A stretch of DNA of 64,000 nt, taken from assembly GCF_014356525.2 (NCBI RefSeq), contig NC_052505.1, forward strand, positions 54,116,379-54,180,378, read 5' to 3'. Source of the DNA: Nilaparvata lugens (Eukaryota > Arthropoda > Insecta > Hemiptera > Delphacidae). The position numbers and the translations under genes are program-made. This document shows, piece after piece, positions 11,812 to 21,833 of the stretch. Each line of letters begins with the position of its first letter. Within the stretch, counting starts at the first letter, position 1. A model generated the notes under the pieces. That model did no database searches. It was given only the letters and a program-made list of their open reading frames with translations, and had not been told where the DNA came from.

Positions 11812-11840
11812 CCCGTAGCGAAGCACGGGTGCCCTGCCAG
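11812..11840 (+). other. Helitron 3' terminal hairpin, copy A
   Basis: Stem CCCGT (11812-11816) pairs with ACGGG (11825-11829) around the loop AGCGAAGC, followed by TGCCCTGCCAG and then T. The arrangement matches Helitron termination signals. Confidence 0.65.
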
Positions 11841-13464
11841 TAATTCTATAATATTCGGTTTTCAATCAAATCAAATTCAAAATCTCTAGTTTATTTATTT
11901 ATGGACTGAAAAGTGGACTCAAATCAATATTCAAGTGGATAGCATAACCTATAATTTTTATTCTTTCATAACTCCATCTTCATTGTATTATCATTCATCC
12001 CATCATCATCACCTAGGCTTGAAATACTTCAAGAAAGTCACCTTTGTAGGATAATAAATGAATAAGTAATAGATAATTAGATTCCCTCAATCTCCATTAC
12101 ATCCACCATTGCTCCGCGAAATCGTGAAAGTTTGTCGAAAACCTCTGGACAGACCTCAACGTGTGGTCACATATTTCCACAAGACTATTCAATGTATTCA
12201 CTCTGTGTTTACTTCAATGTCGTTGTTAATCCTCTATCCCTCAGACCCTCTTTAGCCTATGCTTCTACATCGTCTCTTCCCCGCCATTAAATTTCATACT
12301 CCTAATACTTCAGAGTAATAATATTCGTTTGCTTACTTTAACATGGAGTGATACAGAAAAGAGATAGACAATATTCAAACCCAAGTCATTGCAAAAGCAA
12401 ATTAACTAACAGCAGCCAGCTATTTGTCCTTCAATGAACTGTGTGCTTGTAGAACAAGCACTTTCTGCTCATTCAGCAATCCTCCTGTAATGCAATAGAA
12501 GGCCAATCCACCTTATTGTGTCGCTGAATAGGGCAATAGGCAAGGGAGGCTGCCTCAAAGGGAACGCACTGCTGTCTGAATAGGGAAAAGGGTCAACCGA
12601 ATATCACAATACGAATTACGGGCTTCACTGACTGCTGTGTACCGAATTACCCTAACAAATCGCCAATCCACTTCTGCTTCCATTACTTCTCGTGCATATT
12701 GGTCATGACGTTGTACTTATTTCGTCATACTTTTCCACTGCAAAATTTTGACAGGAAATCTGTATATCAAAACAATGTATCTTGCTTCTTTTCAACATAA
12801 AATATTTATTTCAAGAGTAATGTTCAATTCCGTTTATTGGAAAAATCAAATTATGGATTGATCAATAATCTGTTCAAACAGGAATATGCATTTGGTAGAA
12901 ATGCATTGATCGAAATATGTGAGCTTGATCAATATTGTGGCATTTTAAAACTATCAAGACCATAAAATAAAATAAATCGAAGTAATAGAAGATATAATAA
13001 TTGTTATTATTGCCAAAGGCTAGGAAGAGTATCCAATGTACTGTTACCTGATAGTAATAAAGATTATACTTATCAACAGCTGAGACTGGGATAAGAGCAC
13101 CGTTCTATATGGCATAGTTTTGGAAGAACTATTTATTGAAAATATCATAATTTATTGCCAATAATTTGTAAATTGTTTGTAAACAACCATAAAATTTAGA
13201 GGTTAAAACTTTGTTTATGTTAGTGAACAGCTGTTTTGAATGCAGTCAAGAAATTAGTTGAAATTAATTTTCTATACTACTGACCTTATGTTTGAGGCAA
13301 AACGATGATTATTGTAAAAAGGATGAGAGTTTCAAAATAAAAAATATATTCATTATTGTTGAAATAATTTATTAATGGAAATGTACAACATGTTAAATAT
13401 CATAAAAGTGAGCAAGATCATGATACAAGCATTATTATCACTGACGAAAGCGCTGATAGCCCAA
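11841..13464. other. Unassigned DNA between Helitron and Harbinger pieces
   Basis: No gene was recognised. From about 13060 to 13400 the sequence is a diverged relative of 57180-57500: both contain GATAAGAG(C/T)ACCGTTCT, an ATTTATTGAAAAT-like block and a TTTGTTTA stretch. This part is therefore a dispersed repeat. The remainder looks like ordinary non-coding DNA. Confidence 0.45.
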
Positions 13465-13487
13465 GGCCAAGCGCACACAGAGCAACT
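13465..13487 (+). repeat. Harbinger-type terminal sequence 1
   Basis: GGCCAAGCGCACACAGAGCA and the next three bases stand ~200 bp upstream of a Harbinger transposase exon. A near-identical sequence, with one difference, stands at 15953. The sequence is followed by repeated TGCAACTA/GTTGCA subterminal motifs. No inverted partner was found. It is absent from block B because of the 590-bp deletion. Confidence 0.6.
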
Positions 13488-13670
13488 ATTCTGCAACTAG
13501 AGTCGGCAACCAGTTGCATCTGCAACTAGTTTGTAACTGAAAGAAAACTTTTGTCCGCACATGTCAACGGGTCAATTGTGAATCAGTTGCGTCCAATGTG
13601 CAATGGTGGAGTATTTTGTAGGCCTAGTTTGCTGTGTTTTGAGGCATCGCCTTGACCATTTGTGCTTATC

Positions 13671-13961
13671 ATGTCATCAGACTCAGACGAAGAGGATATC
13701 ATTTACTTCTATCTTTACGGAAGGCGGCGAAGAATACAAAGAGAGCATCGGGTCCATCCTTATTTAAGAAATAATGTGAACTCTAGGCTATTTGTAGCTA
13801 GAGAGTTGTCTCAGTCAGATAGGATGTTTAAATCTTTTTACCAAATGACAAAAGATAAGTTTTTGGAACTAACAAGACTGGTTGGCCATTCCTTGGAGAT
13901 GATGGACACACACCTGAAGGGAATGTATTCCAGCACAGGAAAGATTAATGATCACTCTGAG
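13671..13961 (+). pseudogene. PIF/Harbinger transposase, N-terminal exon, copy A
   Basis: AUG at 13671. The exon is 97 codons long and ends at a good 5' splice site, GAG|GTAAGT, at 13961/13962. The encoded piece has the charged, basic start and the segment RVHPYLRNNVNSRLFVARELSQ, typical of the N-terminus of HARBI1-like nucleases, which precedes the DDE domain. The DDE exon expected downstream on the plus strand is not there. Instead a MADF-family exon lies head-on at 14858-14059, and a DDE exon lies on the opposite strand at 17.5-16.7 kb. In block B a deletion removes all but the last ~85 bp. It is classed as a gene remnant. Confidence 0.7.
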
Positions 13962-14058
13962 GTAAGTTTAATAAGTCAACTTTATTGTTATTTTAAATTT
14001 ATATAAGAATAAAACATATCCACATATAAAATTACCATTGAGTTCTTTTATTGAGTAT

Positions 14059-14858
14059 TTACATTTTTGAGCTATTGAGACCTTGTGAAAAAGCGTTATA
14101 AAAATATGCAGTTTGGATATTTACATCAGACGACATGTGAGTCAAGTCTATTTGTGAATCTCTTGAGTCGGACATCGTCGGTGAGGTGAGGATGGTGAGG
14201 CCTGATGAGGACCGTGGATTCTGTTGTTGATGTCCCGAGAAACTTATGCCATCAATCACTCTCAACACGTGTCGCTTGAAAAGTTTGAGTTGTGCATCAC
14301 TCAATTCTTCTGATTCTGGAATCAAGCTGAGCAGAAACATCTTGATCCCCTGATGTCGATCAATTTTCTTATTGGTAGCATCGGCCTCAGGTTTTGATAG
14401 TAGCTTCGCCTTTTTTTCCCTGAAGTACTCTGCTACCGTTTGGTCCACTATGGTCGCAGCATTTTTGGCTTTTTTTTGGGATTTGAGAAGTAGGTCTATT
14501 GCTTGATGTTGAACTTGTGGATTGCATTTCCACTGCCTGTTGGGAATCCTTTAAAATTGAGGGAGACATTTCTGGGGAAAAGTGGCCTTTGTCTGTAGGA
14601 TTGATTTCCAACTGAATGGGGTCATCAATTTGGGTTTCAGAACCTTCAATTTCATGAACTGTAGACTGAATATTGCTGGGTTGTGGAGGCAAGTTTCCCG
14701 GAGAGGGGGAATTACTGTTTTGATGAATGGCAGGCAAAACTGCATGGCATTTTCTAAATAGTATGCCTTTTTCTTCCCCCCGGAACCGCTAGGGGGAGGT
14801 TTTATTCTTCTCATAAATACGGTTCATAGATTTCTCCACTTTTCTTTGCAATCTTGCA
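14059..14858 (-). pseudogene. Harbinger-associated MADF/BESS protein, 3' exon, copy A
   Basis: This is the second protein of PIF/Harbinger elements, a Myb/SANT-like MADF DNA-binding protein that works with the transposase. A 3' splice site (TTTCAG|TGCAAG) opens the exon at 14858. It reads CKEKWRNL, then a TGA at 14824-14826 where arginine is normal, then the MADF tail (PPPSGSGGKK, YYLENAMQFCLPF). The C-terminal half contains a BESS-like motif (FLLSLIPESEELSDAQLKLF). A run of seven T near 14411 in this copy, six in block B, splits the reading frame. The middle of the protein changes frame more than once, so it is certainly inactive. Confidence 0.7.
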
Positions 14859-15189
14859 CTGAAACAAAAAAAGATCAAATCTTATGAAAAATGAGATATT
14901 TTCATTATGTAAAACCTATTAAAATATCATAAAATGAAATAAATAAATAAATGTTTTATTGTAGCAGCAAAAGAGAACATCGAATGCATTACAACATCAA
15001 ATGGTAACAAAAGTAGACACATAAAAAATAAATAGAACTATCAAATAATATAAGTCACAATCGCACACAGGTAAATCATTATAACTAATTCTACACCAAC
15101 AAATTTTTCTCTGATCTCAATGTAACAATCAAAAATAATTTCAATAGGTTTCACTTAACCTATATGTTTTTGGTTTAGCGACACTAGAT
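14859..15189. other. Unassigned AT-rich stretch, copy A
   Basis: Intron-like sequence beyond the MADF exon. It includes an AAATAAATAAATG tract near 14938 that could be the tail of a small retroposon on the minus strand. No gene seen. Confidence 0.35.
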
Positions 15190-15650
15190 TCAGAGACCTT
15201 GAATTATTACCTGTATTGAAGACAGTGTACAAAATCAAACAGGTCGAGCAAGGAACTTGGTTCAATAATTTGCGGGATTGCGCTACTAATAAATTCTGAT
15301 GGTCTAGGATAGGTTCGATAGACCAAATGCCGTTCAAAAGATACTTCCAGGACAGAATCTTCCCAAATTTTGGGCTCTATTGTGTGATTTCTTACACTGT
15401 AGCTGCTTCTGGTTTGTAGTAGGAACTTTATTTCCAAGTCGAAGTAGGGCACAGATAAAAGCTGATATATTAGCAGGTAAGGACAGATAACGTATGATCT
15501 CGATCTGACCCCACTTAATATTTCCACTTAGATCTGTTCCTTTATCCAGATTTGGATCAATTATTACAATGATTGTCTTTGATCAGTGCTTAACTAGTAC
15601 AAACGTGCCAAACACAAAATCTGAAAAAAAGAAATAATCGAACTCAGGAT
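15190..15650 (-). repeat. Unnamed dispersed repeat with residual coding potential, copy A-minus
   Basis: The minus strand carries a 106-codon open frame (15207-15527; IEPKIWEDSVLEVSFERHLV, LLDLFDFV). The same region recurs diverged on the plus strand at 28870-29345, with protein-level similarity (DSVLEIYSERYLV, LLDLYDFV) and the same conserved block GGGGTCAGATCGAGAT / CTTACCTGCT. The family was not recognised. Both copies end the open part near CAG|GTAATAA, a possible splice donor. Confidence 0.55.
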
Positions 15651-15952
15651 ATAAAGTTTTGAATTTGAAATATAATGAGCAGTAATAATAGTTGATAGAC
15701 AGTACAGTTTCAAGATTTGATAAACAGGTTTGAATAATTTTCTATTGACAGGATTAATTGAATTTGTGCTATGATGCTGGGCTATCATGCACGTTCTTTT
15801 ATAAAGTTTAAAAATTCTTATATGTAAATTAGAATTCTAAATGATTTAACCAAAAATATTACAATATTTGAAATTTAATCAGGGTCGTGGTTCAGGCAGA
15901 TAAGGACAGTTTAATGACAACGAAAACTTACAATTATAATTCAGTACACTTA

Positions 15953-15975
15953 GGCCTAGCGCACACAGAGCAACT
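15953..15975 (+). repeat. Harbinger-type terminal sequence 2
   Basis: Matches the sequence at 13465 with one change and in the same orientation. It is followed by TTGCAACTACAGTTGCAAACC-like subterminal repeats and, 240 bp on, by a MADF first exon. It is missing from block B owing to the 723-bp deletion. Confidence 0.6.
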
Positions 15976-16218
15976 GCTTTGCAACTACAGTTGCAAACCA
16001 GTTTGCCGCGCAACCTTTTGGTGACCTCGGCAATGTAATGGTGTAGGGAGACGCACATTGCGCGACCGGTTTGTGAAGATCTCAAAACAGTCTGAAACCA
16101 GTCGCTTCAATCGTGGGCCCGCGGTTGCAGTTGCGATGCAGACTTCAGTCACACGTGATCACGGGGTGCTGTGTTGTTGTTCTGTTGGTTTTTTGACGGC
16201 GCATATTGTTAAATTAAT

Positions 16219-16363
16219 ATGAGTGACCAAGAAATGAACATTAAACTAGTTGGAGCAGTGGAGAAACATGAAGCACTGAACAATTACAAACTCCCAGATT
16301 ATTAACGGAAAGATGTAATGGAGAAAGCATGGGAAGAAGTGGCAGCTGAAGTAAATATGCCAG
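16219..16363 (+). pseudogene. Harbinger MADF protein, 5' exon
   Basis: AUG at 16219, ending at CAG|GTAAGA (16363/16364). The peptide MSDQEMNIKLVGAVEKHEAL, then a TAA at 16303-16305, then KDVMEKAWEEVAAEVNMP, is the front half of a MADF domain (helix, loop, then the AWEEVA helix). The exon ends in phase 1. That phase joins in frame with the 3' MADF exon at 14858, which lies on the opposite strand. It is present only in block A. Confidence 0.7.
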
Positions 16364-16689
16364 GTAAGAAAAGGTTTTATTTTGCATTTTTCAGCGAAAT
16401 ATTGTTACATAGATTCAATTTGAGTACGAATCGGTGCAAGGCACAATAATATTTGAACGGGTGATTGTTTTTTGTTCATTTTTTTACAGTGACCCTTATA
16501 AATTAAATAAGTAACCCAATAACTTTACTAAAGTGATAATCATCTCATCAGTTTATAAATAACCAAATCTTTCGTTAATTTCTTTGTATCCATCACAAAT
16601 CTATTGTGTATTTTTTGTAATTTTAGCTTGAGTCAGGCTAGTTACACTGCTACTTTTCACTGCCACGTTAAACTTGCAGAAAGGAAATG

Positions 16690-17562
16690 ATTGGCCAGAT
16701 AATTTCTCAGAGCAATGCTGATGATCCATTGTTTACTACCAAGTCTCTTGTTCCGATACCGGTCGGACGTTGAGCTAGATTTTCAGGTTGAGTTATGTCT
16801 TGAGGCCTGTACTCAGCTCCTTCCTGTTTTCGAACAAAGTTATCTAGGATGCAAGCTGATCTCACTATGCTATTTACCGTTGAAGAATCACGACATTGTA
16901 TTGGCCGTTTGAGACTGCAAACTTTTCTGTTGCCATTCCAAACACACATTCAATGGTTTTCCTTCCTCGGCTCAACCTGTAGTTGAATATTCGTTTCACA
17001 TTGTCCAGTGTTTTACCTGAAAAAGGCCTCATAAGGTTCCGAGTCAGTGGGAAGGCTTCGTCTCCTACAAAATAGTATGGAAACGGTATGTTTTTTCAAT
17101 CATACATTTTTCATCAATGGTGATGGCAAGGGTATATTATCACCATGTGCCATCCAGAAGTTCATTGAGCTTGCTTTGAAAATTCCTCCATCACTGTTAG
17201 TTACGCCCAGCATAACCTGGCTCAATAATTGTAAAGAGCCCATCGGCATCACAACATGCCAAAAGTACAGTTGAGTGGAAGTGCTTATAATTGAAGTTTT
17301 CAGATCCAGTATGTGGAAACTTTTCAATTCTTATGTGCTTACCGTCCAGTGCTCCAATGCAATTTGGAAGGTTCCATAGCAGCTCAAAACGATCAGCAAT
17401 ATGTTTCAACATATCTTGAGTAGGAACAGGCATGTAAATATCCTTCAGTACGTACCAGATAGATTCTGAGGTCTCCTTGATAGTTTTTCTAACTGTACTC
17501 TCACCTCTTGCAAAATATAAGGACACTGCCACAAATGTTTCACCAGTTCCCAAATATCTGCA
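16690..17562 (-). pseudogene. PIF/Harbinger transposase DDE domain, copy A
   Basis: This is the nuclease core of a HARBI1-like transposase. The frame opens with RYLGTGETF and runs through an HTH-like ARGESTVRKTIKE to NCIGALDGKH, which holds the first catalytic Asp. The DADG/GVTNSDGGIF region holds the second Asp, and FVGDEAFPLTR holds the Glu. RLSRGRKTIECVFG follows. Small frameshifts near 17205 and 17110 split it into three frames, and it stops in QYNVVILQR. It is on the minus strand, opposite to the N-terminal transposase exon at 13671. The catalytic residues remain recognisable, but the ORF is broken in both blocks. Confidence 0.8.
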
Positions 17563-18611
17563 ACAGTGTTTCTTTAGAGTTCTAGTTTGAATATTGTTAA
17601 AAATGGTGAGTGCCGAACTTTTATTGTTCTTCTTATTAAGCTCAAAATTTAATTTCATATAATGACCGAGGCCCAAATTTAAATGCAGCAAGTTAGCAGG
17701 TTCCCAAAATGTGTAGATTGGAATTGAATATATATTTTTTTTGTGAATCAATTGCTGAATCACTTTGTTCTGTTTGAAAATTCGACCTGTTACCTGACTC
17801 TTATTAATTCGTTCTATTTACTTAGAGTTCAATAACCTGGAGTTAAATTTTATTAGTATTTTTCATTGAAGTTCCTAACTCGTAGTTGCTAGCTGCTAGA
17901 ATAGGTGACAATTAGTTAATGATGATAATCTGTGCATTTGAATGAACGAATCCACTAAAAGCTCCCAACCAATCAAGGATTCAAATACCGGTAGATGAAT
18001 TGATAGCAGTAAACTTTAGCAAATATTATAGAAAAAAGGAAACAACCCCCCTCCGGTTTACATTGGTGGCCAGCGGTGGTATAGTCTGCAAGAATGACTA
18101 TCAAACCACATTTATTCTTATATATTATTTTATATTTTGGAAGATTAACCAAATAGAGACAAAGATATCTCCGGTTACAGAATTATGTTAGGTGTGGTGT
18201 AGGGTTAAAAATACCTCCACCGGTTACAGCACTGACAACAAGAAAATTTTTGAATGATTTATGGTTGTGAATTTTTTCAAAATTAATTATCAACTATTCA
18301 TTGAAATATAACAAAACGTGCCACACACAACTCATGAACGTGGAAGATTTATCAGTTGATAGATTTTTGAGAGATAAAAGGAAGGTCTTCACCGAATTAT
18401 ATTGGAGAATTTATGTTGAGAGAATTTTTTATGAGGGATGAATTTAAGGTTATGTTTTTAGAAATTTTCAAACAACAAAGAGGGAAGTTTGTTAAATCAC
18501 ACTTATATTGCGAGCTAGTGAGAATAGAATATTGATACTCTTTTGTGATTTATGGGAAATAATATCTCTAAAAGACTGCTCAGTACAATTTGATGAAATT
18601 GAAAGAGTACA
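17563..18611. other. Unassigned DNA between Harbinger and LINE, copy A
   Basis: Non-coding and AT-rich. A short CTCCGGTTTAC / CTCCGGTTACAG / CACCGGTTACAG series near 18050-18230 is the only repetition noticed. No gene seen. Confidence 0.4.
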
Positions 18612-18922
18612 ATAAATAAATAAATAAATAAAATGTTCATTTCCCAGAAAAACTAAAACTACAACATCAATTACACAAAATATCAGATAAATTACAATAT
18701 TACATACAATAGTTAGTAAAAAAAATCTTTTATAATGTGTCCTATACTTGTTTAGTTTTCTGTGTGGAAATTGACCTACTCCACTAAGGCGTACCATGTT
18801 CTAGAGTAGGTTTTGTTAGTTTTTTTTTGTGCATATTATTAATTAGTTAGTGTTTGGTAAGTCATTAGGCGGTTAGTTGTTATTTGAAATAATGTTTTCT
18901 ATGTTCTGTCTCCCTTTGCTCA

Positions 18923-21833
18923 TCAACCAATATTGTGTACTATTGTTTTGAACTTTCTAGGATGATTAATCTGTTTAAAGTTTGCAGGAAGTATATTATA
19001 TAATTTTGGTGCTAAATGATTGAAATGTCTCTGGTATAGTACCTTCCTTGCAACACTGGTGATGAGAAGATTCCTGTATCTGGTGTTGTGGTTGTGGTTT
19101 CTGGTTTGAAATGTTGTTGGGTTCTTGTGTAATCTGCATAGTATCTCCTTGGAGTTAAGCTGTCTTTGGATCCATCACGTCAAACTCATTGAATAGCTGG
19201 TCTGATGTATAGCGTGGAGGCTTCTGGTTGATGACCCTCATGATCAGCTTCTGTACCCTGAGGAGCGTTTCGATGTGCAAGAAGCTTGCACCTCCCCATC
19301 CCACAATCCCATACAGCATGAGGGACTGTGCTAGAGAGAAGTAGATAAATTAGATAACTCTTAGACATCCCTTGTCGACTAGTGTCCTCAGAATCCTGAA
19401 TCTGCAGATAGTCTTCCTCAGTCTCCCGCATAATTCATTGAGATGATGATCCCAGCGCAGAGAAGAGTCCATTGTAACTCCCAGGTATTTCTGTGACAGT
19501 TTCCTGCGAACTGTATATGAAGAGTGTTATTCCGTTGATTCTTGATTACTATCTCATCTCCTGTTGGCTGTCCATGTTGAGTCGCCGAATAGGTCAGAAC
19601 GAAGGTTTTCTCATGGTTCAATGTTAGCAGATTTTCACTCAACCAGCGAGACACCCTCTGAAGTCCAGTGTCGGCTTCTCTCCAGGTCATCTCCCAGGTC
19701 GGCTCAGAGAAAAGTAGAACAGTATCATCTGCAAAGGTGGTGATTGATCCATTAATTTCCATGTTGCATAATGGATTTATGTAGAGAAGGAAAAGAATTG
19801 GTCCTAGTACTGTTCCTTGTGGCACTCCAAACTTTACAGTCAGCTTGTTGCTTATACATCCATTGACTCTGACACATTGTCAGGTTTGATAGGTAGCTCT
19901 TGAAAAAATTCCATGCTACTCCTCTTATTCCATAGTTATCAAGCCTTGAAAGAAGAATGTCATGTGACACCGTATCAAGAGCCTTCTTTTAATCTAAGAA
20001 TACTGCTGATGGTTCCTCTTCAGTGTTCATTTTATCAGCAATCTGAGTGGTCACATAGTGGATAGCATCATTTGTACTGCGACTAGATCTAGAACCATAT
20101 TGGTTTGGCGATAGAAGATTATTTTTTTCAAGAAAGCTGATCAGTCTTGTTTTGATACACGTTTCAAAAATGTTTGATAATGTACTTAGTAATGATATGG
20201 GTCTGTAGCAATTCATATCTTTCTTATCTCCTGTTTTGAAGATTGGACAAATGACAGCTTCCTTATGACACTGTGGAAAAACACCTTCCTCGAAAATTCT
20301 GTTTGCAATATGTGTTAAAGGCTTGGTAAGTATAGTATTATTCTGTTTGAAAAATTCTGGTTTTAAATTATCGAGTCCAGGTGCACTATTAGCTTTAAGA
20401 CTATGAATGATTTTTATAATTTCGTCCTCACTGACAGGTGTAAAGAATAATGACCGGCAGACTATCTGATCAGCTGCCGCATGCTCATCTGCGCCATTAC
20501 AATCGCTATTTAGAATGTCCTGAGCCAGTTTTGATCCAATACTAATAAAAAATTCATTGAAAGAATTTGCCATATCTTCATCATCATCTCCCAATTTCAA
20601 TTCTCTCCCTTCCAAGTTGATTTGGTGGATTTGTGTTCTTGGCTGTTGCACTTCAGTTATTTCTCTTATTACTTCCCATGTTTGCTTAGAGTTGCTGGAA
20701 GTTTCAAATCGCCTTGAAAAGTATTGTTTCTTCGCATTTTCTATGACAGTTGTTTGTAGAATTTCTGTACCTTCTGTAATACTCTCCAAGCTGTAGATTC
20801 GCTGTATTATTCTTGCTTTGTTTGTGTAATTTATCTCTCTTCCTTATTGATGTAATTAATCCATTTGTAATTTGTAATCCAAGGCTCAATCTTTCTTTTT
20901 GTGTGCGATACTCTATTAATAACTTTACATTATTCTGTGTATTTCTTCAGTATTTCTATCATTTTCTTCAAAGCACTATCAGCGCATTCTTGCAGGTACA
21001 CGGAATTCCAGGTATCATTTGTAGCTCATGAAAGTTTATTATAATCAATACTTTCATAGTAGGGTTTTCTTCTGTTGTGATTGTGTTCCACCGCATCATA
21101 TTCAATTCCCAGAATAGTAGTTATAAAATGATCTGTAATACAATTTGGGAAAACTATAGGTATTATATCTTTTTTAAAGTTTATCAGAATATGATCTATA
21201 CATGAAGCGCTTTTATTTCGAATACGAGTTGCCTGCTTTATACAATGTAGGAATCCATATTCACTGAGTAGATTATCATAGTCTTCCAGTTGCCTGTGCT
21301 TATTTGGTTCTTTTGTGTTGATGTTCAAATCTACTAGAACGATGTGAAAATACTTTCCATTATCATCCAAAATCTGCCTCAGATCAATGAGAAATTCTGT
21401 CCAAGTGTGATGGAGATCTATATAACGCTGTTATAACAAAAGTATCTTTCCCAATTTCTAAATGCATATTCAGACAGTTGGCTTGCCTAACTGCAATTTC
21501 TTTTATTTCGACAAAATAGTCGGATTTGACATAAATTATTACTCCATCATTCTGTAGAATAATGTTTTCTTTTTTGTGGCAGGTATAATTATTAATTGAT
21601 TTCAAGGAAACACCACCAGCAATCCAGCATTCCGTTAAGACTATCACGTCGAAGTCCAAGTTCAGGTCTTCCAGTTGAATAAGAAATTCTTCAAAGTTTT
21701 TATTGTAGCTTCTGATGTTGAAATTGATGATTTTAAAGTTGAAAGGTTGGATTGTATTGTTGACATCTTGTGAATTTGGAATCGAAAAGTCTTCAATGTC
21801 TAATAAATCCAAATCCTCCATCAAATCAGCCAT
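18923..21833 (-). pseudogene. LINE ORF3: AP-type endonuclease and reverse transcriptase, copy A
   Basis: Nicks the target and reverse-transcribes the element RNA. AUG at 21833 overlaps the stop of the helicase ORF (ATGGCTGA). The endonuclease begins with KIINFNIRS and a TECW box. It has VDLNI where the family usually has GDLN, and ends with SCIDHI and TDHF. RT follows: APGLDNL, NCYRPISLLS, NQYGSRSSRST, PQGTVLGPILFLLYIN and the catalytic FADD at 19724-19735. The C-terminal tail is the TRYRNLL…LAPKLYNILP region usual in CR1-like elements. The frame breaks near 21380, 21000, 19985, 19850, 19500 and 19160. One break (an extra T near 19168) is absent from block B and may be sequencing error. Confidence 0.85.

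Larger units (their letters stand above)
8046..11840 (+). mobile_element. Helitron-like element, non-autonomous, copy A
   Basis: The left end is TCTATATATATAAAAGCG preceded by A. The right end is a short hairpin, CCCGT-(8 nt)-ACGGG, then 11 nt, then T. This is the Helitron plan of a 5' TC, a 3' hairpin close to the terminus, and insertion between A and T. The last four bases are CCAG, where CTRR is expected, so one position deviates. No Rep/helicase ORF is present. Inside lie a (CACT)n tract, a 206-bp palindrome at 8518-8723, and a second degenerate copy of the same 5' region starting near 9330. The ~3.8 kb therefore looks like a composite of nested relatives. Confidence 0.7.
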
